Notes: generated by a model from the sequence alone, not told the origin. 62,219 nucleotides of DNA from an uncultured Pseudoflavonifractor sp. (GCA_947425785.1 CANEAY010000012.1:1-62219); one strand, 5' to 3'. Counted from the stretch's first letter, positions 1 through 8,612 are shown. Numbers and translations: made by a program.

Positions 1-1052
1 GGGGCCTTGGAGGAGGCCGCCTCGTCCACCAGGGCGATCATCTGGGCCAGAGTGGTATCATCCCCCACCCGGGTGGCCTTAAAGGTGAAGGAGCCGGACT
101 TGTTGATGGACGCCGCCGCCACTTTGTCCCCCGGCACCTTGTCTACAGGGATGGACTCGCCGGTGAGGGCGGACTCGTCGATGGCGGAGCTGCCCTCCAC
201 GATCTCTCCGTCCACGGGGATGGACTGGCCGGGCCGGACGACGATGAGGTCGCCCACAGCCACCTCCTCCACTGGGATGGTGACCTCCTGGCCGGAGCGC
301 AGGACGGTGGCGGTCTTGGGAGCCAAGTCCATCAGCCGGGAGATGGCCTCCCCCGTCTTGCCCTTGGAGCGGGTCTCCATATACTTGCCCAGGGTGATAA
401 GGGTCAGGATGGTGCCCGCTCCCTCAAAGTAGAGATCCATGGCCCACTTCTCCACCCGGGCCATGTCCCCGTGGCCCAGGCCCCAGCCGATCTGGTAGAT
501 GCCCACCAGACCATAGACCACGGCGGCGGCGGAGCCAAGGGCAATGAGGGAATCCATATTGGGCGAGCGGTGAAAGAGGGTCTTGAAGCCCACCTTATAA
601 TATTTGTCATTGACGTACATGATGGGCAGGAGCAGGAGAAGCTGGGTGATGGCGTAATTGATGGCGTTCTCCGGCCCATGGAAGAAATGGGGGATGGGCA
701 GGCCCACCATGTGGCCCATGGTGAGGTAGAACAGGGGGATAAAGAAGCAGAAGGAGATGATGAGCCGCCGTTTCATGGCGGCCAGTTCCTCCTGCATATC
801 AGGCATCCCGGCGGAGGACGTGGCCTTCCTCTCTCCCCCGCTTCCGGGCAGCTGTGCTCCGTAGCCCGCATCCACCACGGCGGCGATAATGCTGTCGCCG
901 CTCTGTTGAGCTGGGTCAAAGTCCACCTGCATGGAGCCGCCCAACAGGTTCACATTCACCGCCGAAACGCCCTCCAGCTTGGAGACCGCCTTCTCCACGT
1001 GGGCAGAGCAGGCGGAGCAGGTCATTCCAGTCACTGTAAATTTTTGTCTCAT
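1..1052 (-). CDS. copA: Copper-translocating P1B-type ATPase, N-terminal part (cut by window edge)
   Basis: Membrane ATPase that exports Cu(I) from the cytoplasm. The visible 350 residues start at the ATG at 1050-1052 and run off the left edge, so the phosphorylation site and ATP-binding domains are not seen. Residues 9-15 are the GMTCSAC metal-binding motif of a heavy-metal-associated domain. Several hydrophobic helices follow, then the actuator-domain TGES motif. The segment LYFEGAGTILTLITLGKYME is characteristic of the copper/silver subgroup. The gene lies 35 bp behind csoR and is probably cotranscribed with it, which supports copper as substrate. Specificity beyond the Cu/Ag group cannot be proven because the CPC-type motif is outside the window. 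Confidence 0.93.
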   Translation of the reverse strand, partial: MRQKFTVTGMTCSACSAHVEKAVSKLEGVSAVNVNLLGGSMQVDFDPAQQSGDSIIAAVVDAGYGAQLPGSGGERKATSSAGMPDMQEELAAMKRRLIISFCFFIPLFYLTMGHMVGLPIPHFFHGPENAINYAITQLLLLLPIMYVNDKYYKVGFKTLFHRSPNMDSLIALGSAAAVVYGLVGIYQIGWGLGHGDMARVEKWAMDLYFEGAGTILTLITLGKYMETRSKGKTGEAISRLMDLAPKTATVLRSGQEVTIPVEEVAVGDLIVVRPGQSIPVDGEIVEGSSAIDESALTGESIPVDKVPGDKVAAASINKSGSFTFKATRVGDDTTLAQMIALVDEAASSKA

Positions 1053-1087
1053 AGCATTGCCTCACTGAAAAATTTTGACATGGGCGG

Positions 1088-1351
1088 TCACTTCAATATT
1101 TTATCCAGAGCCGCCACCAATTCCTCCACCTTTTCCTCCCTGTCCTCGGCGGTGACCGCCTGCTGGACACAACCGCGGAGATGGGCGGAGAGCACCTCCC
1201 GGTTCACCCGGTTCAGCAGGGCCTCGGTGGCCATGAGCTGTTGGGAGATATCGATGCAGTACCGGTCTTCCTCCACCATTTTCAGGATGCCGTCCAGTTG
1301 TCCCCGGGCGGTCTTGAGCAGGCGGGAGACCTTTGCGCGGTCAGCCATCAT
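1088..1351 (-). CDS. csoR: CsoR-family copper-sensing transcriptional repressor
   Basis: Small all-helical repressor (87 aa) that leaves DNA when it binds Cu(I). The three ligands of the CsoR W-X-Y signature are visible as Cys32 (in RYCID), His57 and Cys61 (in SAHLRGC). This places it with copper sensors; FrmR- and RcnR-type members use a different ligand set. Tandem ATG codons at 1351 and 1348 follow a GAGGGG ribosome site. It is the first gene of a two-gene operon with the copper ATPase, and a C/G-rich palindrome at its own transcription start is the obvious binding site. Confidence 0.92.
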   Translation of the reverse strand: MMADRAKVSRLLKTARGQLDGILKMVEEDRYCIDISQQLMATEALLNRVNREVLSAHLRGCVQQAVTAEDREEKVEELVAALDKILK

Positions 1352-1381
1352 TATGCACCCCTCGCTTTCACAAGTTAAATG

Positions 1382-1433
1382 ACACCCCCCTGGGGTGTGG
1401 TATCATTTTATCTTCTCTCTTTCCTTTTGTCAA
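1382..1433 (-). promoter_or_regulatory. csoR-copA promoter with CsoR-type operator
   Basis: On the minus strand a -35 TTGACA (1428-1433) and -10 TAAAAT (1405-1410) are separated by exactly 17 bp. An inverted repeat, acacccc (1382-1388) / ggggtgt (1392-1398) with a 3-bp centre, sits at the expected start site (about 1398). CsoR operators are known as C-tract/G-tract palindromes of this kind, so negative autoregulation by copper is inferred. Confidence 0.85.
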
Positions 1434-1472
1434 GTGGCAATGAACGAAAACCAAGAAGATATTTGCTTATCC

Positions 1473-1501
1473 TTTACAAAATGAAATATTTTAACTATAC
1501 T
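1473..1501 (+). promoter_or_regulatory. Sigma-A-type promoter of the LRR/SLH surface protein gene
   Basis: TTTACA (1473-1478), 17-bp spacer, TATACT (1496-1501) on the plus strand. It is divergent from the csoR promoter and about 46 bp ahead of the chosen start codon. Confidence 0.7.
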
Positions 1502-1547
1502 TGAAATGACAGTTCAGTCTTGTGACTGCGAAGGAGATGTATCGACA

Positions 1548-4103
1548 ATGAAAAGAAAACTGCTTTCCACCCTGCTGGCCCTATCCCTCTGCCTGGGCCT
1601 GTCCCTTCCCGCCCTGGCGGCGGAGGGCGATTTCGTCATTGAAGACGGCGTTCTCGTTGAATATACCGGCGCCGGCGGCACCGTAGTAGTCCCCGACGGG
1701 GTCACCGAGATCGGTGAGGAGGCCTTTTACGGCTTCTTTGATATGTTCAACCTCCGGCTGGATGTGACCCTGCCCAGTTCCGTAAAGGTCGTCGGAAAGA
1801 GCGCCTTCATGGAGTCCACCCTCACCTCCATCAACCTGCCCGAAGGGCTGACCACCATTGAAGATGAAGCCTTTTCCGAGTGTACCCAGCTCACCTCCGT
1901 CAAGCTGCCCGGCACCTTAAAAACCATTGGCTATGGCGCCTTTGATTACTGCACCAAGCTCTCCAGCGTCACCCTCCCCAGCGGCTTGAAGGAGATCGGC
2001 CAGAACGCCTTCTCCTTCTGCCCCCTGTCCAGAGTGGACATTCCCGCCGGGGTGACCATCGGCCGGGGCGCCTTTGTCAACACCCAGGTGGAGAAGGCCA
2101 CCATCGGCGGCAAGGCTCCCACCCAGGAGGAGCTGACCGCCTACTTCTTTGATACCCCCCTCTATTATGGTATAGGCTCCGGGGAGGAAGAGGACGGCCA
2201 GGGCGGCGACCAGGAGCCTACCCAGACCCCGGCTCCCATCGAGACCCCCGACCAGTCCCAGTTCACCATCGAGGACGGCGTCCTCATCCGCTGCTCCATT
2301 GCGAAGGGCACCGTCACCGTCCCTGACGGCGTTACCGTCATCGGTGATGGGGAGAGCAGCGTCTTTCAGCGGGGCGTCACCCGGGTGGATCTCCCCGATT
2401 CGGTGGAGGAGATCGCCCCCTATGCCTTCAACGAGAGCACCATTCAGGAGATCACCATCCCCACCGGGGTCACCGAGATCCCTGAGCGGGCCTTCTGGGG
2501 GTGCAAATACCTGAAAAAGGTCACCATGTCCTCGGTGGAGACCATCGGGGCGCAGGCATTCCTGGGCTGTAACCTTCTCTCCAATGTCACCTTCTCCAAC
2601 AGCCTTACCGCCATCGGAGAGGCCGCCTTCCGTGACTGTACTTCTCTTGCCGCTGTCAGCTTCCCCGCCTCCCTGGGGGAGATCGGCGCCGACACCTTCC
2701 ATAATTGCCCCCTCACCTCCGTCGAACTTCCCAAGGGGCTGAAAAAGCTGGGGAACAGCGCCTTCGCCGGGAGCAAGCTCACCTCCATCACCCTGCCTGA
2801 GGGCCTGGAGGAAATGTCCGGTTCCCCGGTCTACAACTGCCCGAACCTGACCACCATCACCTTCCCCAAGACAGGCAAGGCGGTGGAGGGTATGAAAGAT
2901 ATGACCGCCAGCCAGTTCCTGGGGACCCTCAATCTCTATATGTGTCCCGCTTTGGAGGAGATCGTCAACCCGCCCAGCGAGCAGCTTGCCAATCGGCTGA
3001 ACACTTACCATTCCCTTTTTGAAGGGGTGGACCCCAGCCGCTGGGTCACCGAGCAGAGCGAGGCCATCGTGAAGGCCTCCAACGAGATCACCAAGGGCAT
3101 CAAGGGCGACTATGAGAAGGCCCGGGCCATCCATGAGTGGGTGGCAAGGAATGTGGTCTACGACTACGAGTATCACCGGGGCGACAAGGCCGACTGCTGG
3201 ACCTCGGCGGAGGATGTGCTGGAGCATAAGCTCACCGTCTGCGCCGGGTACACCGCACTGACCCAGGCTCTCCTTCAGGCCCAGGGTATCCCTGCCGTCT
3301 ATGTCCACGGCGCCGCAGGGGGCGGCGGCCATGCCTGGAATGCCGCCTATATCGATGGCCGCTGGGTTTGGATCGACTCCACCTGGGGCCGCCCCGGTAC
3401 GGGAGAGCTGTACAATCCCCAATACTTTGACCCCTCCGACCTGTTTCTGGCCAAGACCCATGCGGCCATGTCCACCAAGAGTAACAACTTCAAGACCGGC
3501 GATCCTAAGGCCGAGGTGGTGAACGAGGAGCGGCCCGACCCCAAGGATCTGCCCTCCTCCTGGGCCCAGGACAGTATCGATACCGCCATCCGGGATTCCC
3601 TGATCCCCGCTGACCTCCAGGGTGCCTACCAGAGGAACATCACCCGGGAGGAGTTCTGCCGCCTTATGGTGGTGCTGGTAGAGAAAAAGACGGGGATGAG
3701 CGCTGAAAGTTACGCTCTCAGCAAGGATAAGGAGATCACCGACCCCTTCACCGACACCGACCATACCGATATCCTGGCGGCCCACGCCCTGGGTATCGTC
3801 AACGGCACCTCCAAGACCACCTTTAACCCGAGCGGCTCCATCACCCGGCAGGAGGCGGCCTCCATGCTCGCCCGCACTGCCCAGGTGCTGGATATGACCT
3901 CCGGCCAGGGCCAGAGCTTCAGCGATGAAGGCTCTATCGCCTCCTGGGCCAGGGAGGGCGTGGTCTTCACCTCCGGCCTCGCGGATCCCACCACCGGTGA
4001 CCGGGTCATGGGGGGCACAGGAAACGGCAACTTCTCCCCCCTGGCCACCTACACCCGGGAGCAGGCCTACATCACCGCCCTCCGCCTGTCCCATTGCCAG
4101 TAA
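1548..4103 (+). CDS. Secreted LRR (BspA-type) / transglutaminase-like / SLH-domain surface protein
   Basis: Predicted 851-aa exported protein held on the cell wall. An in-frame ATG exists at 1506, but the ATG at 1548 follows AAGGAG and opens a clean signal peptide ending near ALAA. BspA-type leucine-rich repeats (LRR_5) fill roughly residues 35-190 and 240-470, split by a Glu/Gly/Pro/Thr linker. A transglutaminase-like domain follows, with a plausible triad Cys565 (TVCAGY), His595 (GGHAWN) and Asp610 (WIDSTW). The last ~180 residues are S-layer-homology repeats (ITRQEAASMLAR, REQAYITALRL), which usually bind pyruvylated wall polymer. The gene stands alone with its own promoter and terminator. 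LRR and transglutaminase parts suggest adhesion or protein processing outside the cell; the substrate is unknown. Confidence 0.9.
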   Translation: MKRKLLSTLLALSLCLGLSLPALAAEGDFVIEDGVLVEYTGAGGTVVVPDGVTEIGEEAFYGFFDMFNLRLDVTLPSSVKVVGKSAFMESTLTSINLPEGLTTIEDEAFSECTQLTSVKLPGTLKTIGYGAFDYCTKLSSVTLPSGLKEIGQNAFSFCPLSRVDIPAGVTIGRGAFVNTQVEKATIGGKAPTQEELTAYFFDTPLYYGIGSGEEEDGQGGDQEPTQTPAPIETPDQSQFTIEDGVLIRCSIAKGTVTVPDGVTVIGDGESSVFQRGVTRVDLPDSVEEIAPYAFNESTIQEITIPTGVTEIPERAFWGCKYLKKVTMSSVETIGAQAFLGCNLLSNVTFSNSLTAIGEAAFRDCTSLAAVSFPASLGEIGADTFHNCPLTSVELPKGLKKLGNSAFAGSKLTSITLPEGLEEMSGSPVYNCPNLTTITFPKTGKAVEGMKDMTASQFLGTLNLYMCPALEEIVNPPSEQLANRLNTYHSLFEGVDPSRWVTEQSEAIVKASNEITKGIKGDYEKARAIHEWVARNVVYDYEYHRGDKADCWTSAEDVLEHKLTVCAGYTALTQALLQAQGIPAVYVHGAAGGGGHAWNAAYIDGRWVWIDSTWGRPGTGELYNPQYFDPSDLFLAKTHAAMSTKSNNFKTGDPKAEVVNEERPDPKDLPSSWAQDSIDTAIRDSLIPADLQGAYQRNITREEFCRLMVVLVEKKTGMSAESYALSKDKEITDPFTDTDHTDILAAHALGIVNGTSKTTFNPSGSITRQEAASMLARTAQVLDMTSGQGQSFSDEGSIASWAREGVVFTSGLADPTTGDRVMGGTGNGNFSPLATYTREQAYITALRLSHCQ

Positions 4104-4110
4104 CAGCAAC

Positions 4111-4153
4111 AAAAAGTGCTCCCGGAGCTTTCGCGGCTTCGGGAGCACTTTTT
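4111..4153 (+). terminator. Intrinsic terminator after the LRR/SLH gene
   Basis: Perfect stem agtgctcccg (4115-4124) / cgggagcact (4140-4149) flanked by an A-run and followed by a T-run. Confidence 0.9.
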
Positions 4154-4160
4154 CATAATA

Positions 4161-4217
4161 TAAAAAATGTCGGAGCAAAGCTAACTTTGCTCCGACATGG
4201 TACGCATGGCGGGACTT
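4161..4217 (-). pseudogene. Remnant of a tRNA 3' end with its own terminator
   Basis: Read on the minus strand, 4217-4198 gives the T-arm/acceptor end of a tRNA including CCA. It matches the 3' end of the intact tRNA-Leu at 8396-8415 at 18 of 20 positions, the 12 bases on the T-arm side being identical. It is followed by a 14-bp stem (4167-4180 / 4185-4198) and a T-run, i.e. a tRNA-style terminator. Nothing upstream (4218 onward) can form the rest of a tRNA, so this is a fragment. It may be an attachment-site copy or the end of a duplicated segment. Confidence 0.7.
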
Positions 4218-4603
4218 GCTGATAGTACACATTCAAAGAAACGCTTGCAAAATAAAGGCTTTTCAGGAGAAAATGCCCTTGCAATCTCTGGAACAAAGTT
4301 GTAAAATGGTCATGCCGAGATAATAAGAGGCAGGACATGGGGTGCGCCAACACCCCATGTCCCTATGCAGGAGAATACCCCTCCCACACAGCAAATATTG
4401 CGCCCACGCTTCATTATAGCAGTTTCGTCTTGAAATTCAAGGCAAAACTGCAAGATGGGGCTTGTGTGTCATTGCGGTGTAGGGAAATATCCCTGCACCG
4501 TTTCTTATTATCTTGACGGGGACGCCCAAGGGGGCCGGGAACTGTACCCACCCCCGAGGGCGATACTCCCGCCGAGAGAAAAGAATTATAGGAGGAACGA
4601 CAC
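4218..4603. other. Gene-free, AT-richer spacer with two hairpins
   Basis: No convincing coding region in either strand. A perfect 12-bp stem lies at 4333-4344 / 4351-4362 (ggacatggggtg / caccccatgtcc) and a second hairpin near 4476-4499 (ggtgtaggg / ccctgcacc, one G-U pair) followed by a T-rich run. These may form part of the leader of the gene starting at 4604. I could not assign a good promoter. Confidence 0.5.
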
Positions 4604-5335
4604 ATGAAGAAGCACAACAAGCTCGTCAGAACCACCCTTGCCGCAATAACAGGTGTTTCCCTGCTCTGCGGCGTTGCTTTCGCTGCCAGCACCATTACGT
4701 CAAGAACCATTGAGGCCAATTACATGGGGATCCGGCTTGTAGTGGACGGTATCGAAGTCACCCCCAAGGATGCCACCGGGAATGTAGTAGACCCCTTTGT
4801 CAGCGAGGGAACCACCTATCTGCCTGTCCGGGCGGTGGCAAATGCTCTGGGCAAAGATGTCACTTGGGAGGGCGAGAGCAAGACGGTTTATATCGGTGCT
4901 ATCCCGGGGCAGCCGGAGAGCTGGATGAAGAAACTGCCTCCCTATCAGGTGGGGCGCAGATGCAAAGCTTATGATGGAAGCGATTCTAAAGATTATTTTA
5001 CTGTTGGAGGGGTCAATCATACAGAAGGTGTAAAATTAGTGTCTTGGGATCATAGTATGTTCCCAGTCTGGTCTTCCGCATATGCATTGTGGAACACAAA
5101 TTGCAAGTACAGTTCAATGACATTTAGTGTAGGCCATGTTGACAAGGGTAACGAAGGTAGCACAAAGTTAGAAGTATATTTGGATGGCGAATTATCACAA
5201 GAATATGATTTGGTTTGGGACGGGCCTATCCGTTCCTTGACTGTCCCCCTAAATTACGCTGCAAATGTGAAATTGCAATTTGCCGAAGAAGATTATGCGG
5301 ATTTTGGCCTTTTCGACATTTCCTTCTCCGAGTGA
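4604..5335 (+). CDS. Secreted stalk-domain (Cu-amine-oxidase N-terminal-like) protein with NPCBM-like C-terminus
   Basis: 243-aa predicted exported protein. The start follows a textbook AGGAGG and opens a signal peptide ending near AFAAS. Residues about 40-105 match the stalk domain often annotated as copper amine oxidase N-terminal-like, with the hallmark YLPVRAVANALG. From about residue 125 the sequence resembles an NPCBM-type carbohydrate-binding module, with a strand pattern such as KLEVYLDGEL near the end. No enzyme active site is visible. It lies 33 bp ahead of the next SLH gene, probably in the same operon, so a polysaccharide-binding surface role is inferred. Base composition is lower in GC than the flanks and codon use is less biased, fitting acquired DNA. 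Confidence 0.75.
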   Translation: MKKHNKLVRTTLAAITGVSLLCGVAFAASTITSRTIEANYMGIRLVVDGIEVTPKDATGNVVDPFVSEGTTYLPVRAVANALGKDVTWEGESKTVYIGAIPGQPESWMKKLPPYQVGRRCKAYDGSDSKDYFTVGGVNHTEGVKLVSWDHSMFPVWSSAYALWNTNCKYSSMTFSVGHVDKGNEGSTKLEVYLDGELSQEYDLVWDGPIRSLTVPLNYAANVKLQFAEEDYADFGLFDISFSE

Positions 5336-5368
5336 TATTTCACCTTCTCACGAAAGGATGATTTTCTG

Positions 5369-8230
5369 ATGAAGAAACGCATGATCCCCCTTTCCCTTGT
5401 TCTGGCTCTGACGCTTTCTGTCCTAACCCCGGTTGCCTACGGAAATCATGACCGCTCCGGCCGCATCACATATTGGGAGGAATCCGTGTGGCCTTTAGGT
5501 AGCTTCCAAGCAGATGTTGACAGCGCTTCATGGGAGGAGGGCGAGGAGACCATTTTGGTCTATCCCTTGGGTACAACCTTTACTCCCAATGTGAGAAAAG
5601 GGGCGATTTGGTATGATGTTATCCAGCCGGAGGGAGAACGTGTCGGCGAGGATGAGGTGGATGAAAACGATGTTTTCACCCCTAAAAGAACGGATGTGGT
5701 ATATCACATAGGTGGGATGGATGAACATATTCTCCAGCCATTCGAGAATTACATCATGGTGGTTGATCCTGACACATGGGTCAACCCAACAGAGACCCCG
5801 GCCCCCACGCCTACCGCCACACCTGCGCCCACCCCGGTTCCGACCCCTGCTCCCACCTCTGCGCCGGCAGGGCCGTCCGCCCCGGCGGTCACGGACGGAA
5901 GTCCCAGCACAAGCAGGAACATCGGGAAGAACAACTATGACGCATGGGCAAGCCCGATTACATCCTATATTTATGACAATGGGACGGGTTTCACCCGTGT
6001 GGAGTGCGTAAATAAGCAGGTGATTGTTGAGGAATACAGCGATGATTTCCAGCTTCTAAACTCCCGCACGCTGGAAATGGAACTCCCGCTCTGGGGTGGC
6101 TTTTTTGCTGGAGAAAAGTATAATTTTTTGTTTTTTGGGCAGGAAAATATGGAGGAAAGCGACCAAGTCGAAGTTATCCGAGTAGTGAAGTATAGCAAGG
6201 ATTGGGTACGCAAAGGCCAAGTCCCTCTATATGGGGTAAATACGCAAATTCCATTTGTATTCGGTAGCTTACGTTGCACCGAATGTGACGACATGATTTA
6301 TGTTCATAGTGCGCATACAATATATGTTTATCCTGATGGGCTAAATCATCAAGCTAATTTTACTTTTTCCTTTGAACAAAACAACATGAAGGTTACAGAT
6401 TCAAATTTTGGAGTGAAATATGGTTTTGGTACCGTTGGGCATTCATTCAATCAGTTTATTTTATCGGATTGTAACAACGCTCTTATTACATTGAATCAGG
6501 GCGATGTATACCCAAGCCGAGCACTAATTTTAATGCGCAATAAAATAGAGGCAGGAAACGAGCAATTCATGAGCGAGACAACAGAACTTGATGTGACAAA
6601 TTTCCCAGAAACCAAAGTGTATCAATATACTGGTGCATCTGCTGGCGGTTTGGCCGAGACTACAAATGGATATGTGATAAGCTATAATCAAGACCTTACA
6701 GGAAACGCCTCCGATATCCGAGATGTGTACCTGGCATTTATTCCACGAGATTTCACCAAAAAAACAGAACCTCAAACAATATGCCTCACGACTACAGGTA
6801 CAGTAAATACTACTCCCATTCTTACTCCCACTGGCCTTAATAGTGGCTATGTGATGTGGGAAGAAAAGAATGATAGTAACTATACCTTTTGCTATGCCCC
6901 CTACTATGCCGATGGAACGGCGGGCACAGTGATACGGGTCAATGGCCCCCGGCTCTCAGACTGCCCGCCTGTTCCCTACGGAGATGGGGTCATGTGGTAT
7001 GTGACCGACAATTCTGTCCCTACCTTCTATGTGCTGGACGCTTCCGGTGTTCACAGCTACGCCGCCCCTTCCGGCGTGGAGGACAGCAGCATTTCCGGCT
7101 GGGCCAAGCAAGAGGTCAAGGAGACATTGGCAGCCCATCTGGTGCCCGTTGACCTCCAGAAGAACTATACTGCCAATATCACCCGTCTGGAATTCTGTCG
7201 CCTTATGGTGACACTCGTGGAGCAGACCACCGGAAAGGGAATCGATACCTACCTTGCGGAGAAAAAGCTGTCTGCCACCAATTCCTTTACCGATACGGAC
7301 AACGCCGCTGTTCTCGCCGCTCGTGCCTTGGGAATCGTAAACGGCGTAACTGATACGACCTTTAATCCTAACGGCTCCATCACCCGTCAGGAGGCGGCGG
7401 CCATGCTCTCTCGCACAGCAAAGGCATTAGGGCTTTCTTCTACCAAGACTGGGGAGACCTTTACCGATACCGATGGCTTAGGAACTTGGGCAAAAGACGG
7501 AATCAGCTTTATTTCCGCCCTTACAGACCCCACTACGAACAATAAGGTTATGGGTGGCACAGGTAAGGGGCAGTTTTCTCCTTTGTCCACCTATAGCCGG
7601 GAGCAAGCCTATATCACCGCCCTACGGCTTCTAAATTGTGCGGGTGGCGGTATTATACCAATCCATGACAGAGTAGCGATTCAGAATCGAATTGATGCGT
7701 CAAAGCAAGTTGCGAAGGAAAAGTATGAAGAAGTGTGGGCCAATAGCCCCAAGAGCAGGAATGTGTTTGACACGCCAACTGATTATTTCTATTACGATGA
7801 TGGCGCTACCTTCTTCACCTTGGAAGTGATTGACGGGAATACCCTTCATTGGTTTGGAGAATCGCATATGCGCTCCCCTTTTGTTGATAGGGGGCCTGTG
7901 CGTCTCGGCTTATATTCTTACAATCGTACTCTGGCGGAAAAGGAAACCATAGGAGAGGTTCTTCCCGAAGAAGGAGGAGCATTTGACCTCTACCTGACCT
8001 TTTCTGAATCAGACATAGCAGAATTGAAACGGGATTACCCTTCAAATCCTCATGTCGCCAGCTTAGCCCTTTATTTTGATGCGTCATTCGCTCCCGACGG
8101 GCACTGCAACGGAGGCGTTTCCTTCTCGGAAGAGGAATGTAAATCCATCAGCTTAGTTCCTGATGGGAACGGGGACAAAATCAAGATTGTGTTGAACACA
8201 ACAACGGAGCCAATTTCTTATTGGCCGTAA
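5369..8230 (+). CDS. Large secreted SLH-domain protein with Pro/Thr linker and extra C-terminal domain
   Basis: 953-aa exported protein with an N-terminal signal peptide (cleavage near VAYGN). Residues about 140-175 form a TPAPTP-type linker. A ~400-residue region with no recognised domain follows. SLH repeats occupy roughly residues 575-755 and are clearly paralogous to those of the LRR protein at 1548-4103 (shared GIVNG, TTFNP, GSITRQEAA, REQAYITALRL). About 195 further residues follow the SLH block, which is unusual because SLH domains normally sit at a terminus. The middle of the gene is AT-rich compared with the window while the SLH part is closer to host composition, giving a mosaic look. 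A surface-anchored role is likely; ligand and activity are unknown. Confidence 0.8.
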   Translation: MKKRMIPLSLVLALTLSVLTPVAYGNHDRSGRITYWEESVWPLGSFQADVDSASWEEGEETILVYPLGTTFTPNVRKGAIWYDVIQPEGERVGEDEVDENDVFTPKRTDVVYHIGGMDEHILQPFENYIMVVDPDTWVNPTETPAPTPTATPAPTPVPTPAPTSAPAGPSAPAVTDGSPSTSRNIGKNNYDAWASPITSYIYDNGTGFTRVECVNKQVIVEEYSDDFQLLNSRTLEMELPLWGGFFAGEKYNFLFFGQENMEESDQVEVIRVVKYSKDWVRKGQVPLYGVNTQIPFVFGSLRCTECDDMIYVHSAHTIYVYPDGLNHQANFTFSFEQNNMKVTDSNFGVKYGFGTVGHSFNQFILSDCNNALITLNQGDVYPSRALILMRNKIEAGNEQFMSETTELDVTNFPETKVYQYTGASAGGLAETTNGYVISYNQDLTGNASDIRDVYLAFIPRDFTKKTEPQTICLTTTGTVNTTPILTPTGLNSGYVMWEEKNDSNYTFCYAPYYADGTAGTVIRVNGPRLSDCPPVPYGDGVMWYVTDNSVPTFYVLDASGVHSYAAPSGVEDSSISGWAKQEVKETLAAHLVPVDLQKNYTANITRLEFCRLMVTLVEQTTGKGIDTYLAEKKLSATNSFTDTDNAAVLAARALGIVNGVTDTTFNPNGSITRQEAAAMLSRTAKALGLSSTKTGETFTDTDGLGTWAKDGISFISALTDPTTNNKVMGGTGKGQFSPLSTYSREQAYITALRLLNCAGGGIIPIHDRVAIQNRIDASKQVAKEKYEEVWANSPKSRNVFDTPTDYFYYDDGATFFTLEVIDGNTLHWFGESHMRSPFVDRGPVRLGLYSYNRTLAEKETIGEVLPEEGGAFDLYLTFSESDIAELKRDYPSNPHVASLALYFDASFAPDGHCNGGVSFSEEECKSISLVPDGNGDKIKIVLNTTTEPISYWP

Positions 8231-8247
8231 ATTGAACCTACACTTTC

Positions 8248-8284
8248 AAAAGCCCGGAGGGATAGATCCCTCCGGGCTTTCTTT
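8248..8284 (+). terminator. Intrinsic terminator after the second SLH gene
   Basis: GC-rich stem agcccggaggga / tccctccgggct with a 4-nt loop, then a T-rich run. Confidence 0.9.
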
Positions 8285-8348
8285 ATCCTTCTGCTTCCAT
8301 AATTTACGGAATAAAGAATAAGGGAAAAAATAAGGGAACCCCGAAAAA

Positions 8349-8395
8349 AGGAAAAAGAGAGATCCCTGTAACCATTATGGTCACAGGGATCTCTC
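8349..8395 (-). terminator. Terminator of tRNA-Leu
   Basis: Minus-strand hairpin agagagatccctgt / acagggatctctct starting directly at the CCA end of the tRNA, followed on the minus strand by a T-rich run (the complement of the A-rich stretch at 8342-8355). Confidence 0.8.
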
Positions 8396-8482
8396 TGGTG
8401 CGGATGGCGGGACTTGAACCCGCACGCCCAATTGAGCACCAGCACCTCAAGCTGGCCAGTCTACCAATTCCAGCACATCCGC
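8396..8482 (-). tRNA. tRNA-Leu(GAG)
   Basis: Class II tRNA of 84 nt plus encoded CCA. The acceptor stem is gcggatg (8476-8482) paired with the strand at 8399-8405. The anticodon stem-loop reads ccagc-ttgaggt-gctgg, giving anticodon GAG, and a long variable arm precedes the T-arm gcgggttcaagtcccgc. Its promoter is at 8511-8539 and its terminator abuts the 3' end. Confidence 0.96.
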
Positions 8483-8510
8483 ATTTGCGCCCCATCTGGG
8501 GCACCATGCT

Positions 8511-8539
8511 ATTATAGCGGCCAGAAAATGGTTTGTCAA
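8511..8539 (-). promoter_or_regulatory. Promoter of tRNA-Leu
   Basis: Minus-strand consensus promoter: TTGACA (8534-8539), 17 bp, TATAAT (8511-8516), ending 28 bp before the mature 5' end. Confidence 0.85.
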
Positions 8540-8583
8540 GCCCTCATTTTCTGAAAAAACCACGGAAAAAAGTCGTTAAAAAA

Positions 8584-8612
8584 GTTGACAAAGACCGGGA
8601 ATTTGTGTCATA
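8584..8612 (+). promoter_or_regulatory. Candidate upstream promoter of the NodB-like/bactofilin operon
   Basis: TTGACA (8584-8589), 17 bp, TCATAC (8607-8612). A hairpin ggcatttt / gaaatgcc lies in the resulting leader near 8660-8681. The rest of 8613-8702 holds no gene I can support. Confidence 0.5.

Noticed and set aside
1506-1547. Upstream ATG at 1506 as start of the LRR protein
   Set aside because: It would put 14 residues with two Cys in front of a clean signal peptide, and the AAGGAG lies between it and the ATG at 1548.
1917-4232. Long open frame antisense to the LRR gene, and many similar antisense frames in the window
   Set aside because: GC-rich codon bias keeps the opposite strand open; the products are Gly/His/Val-rich and match no protein pattern.
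4604-5335. Copper amine oxidase enzyme
   Set aside because: Only the stalk-like N-terminal domain is present; the catalytic domain is absent.
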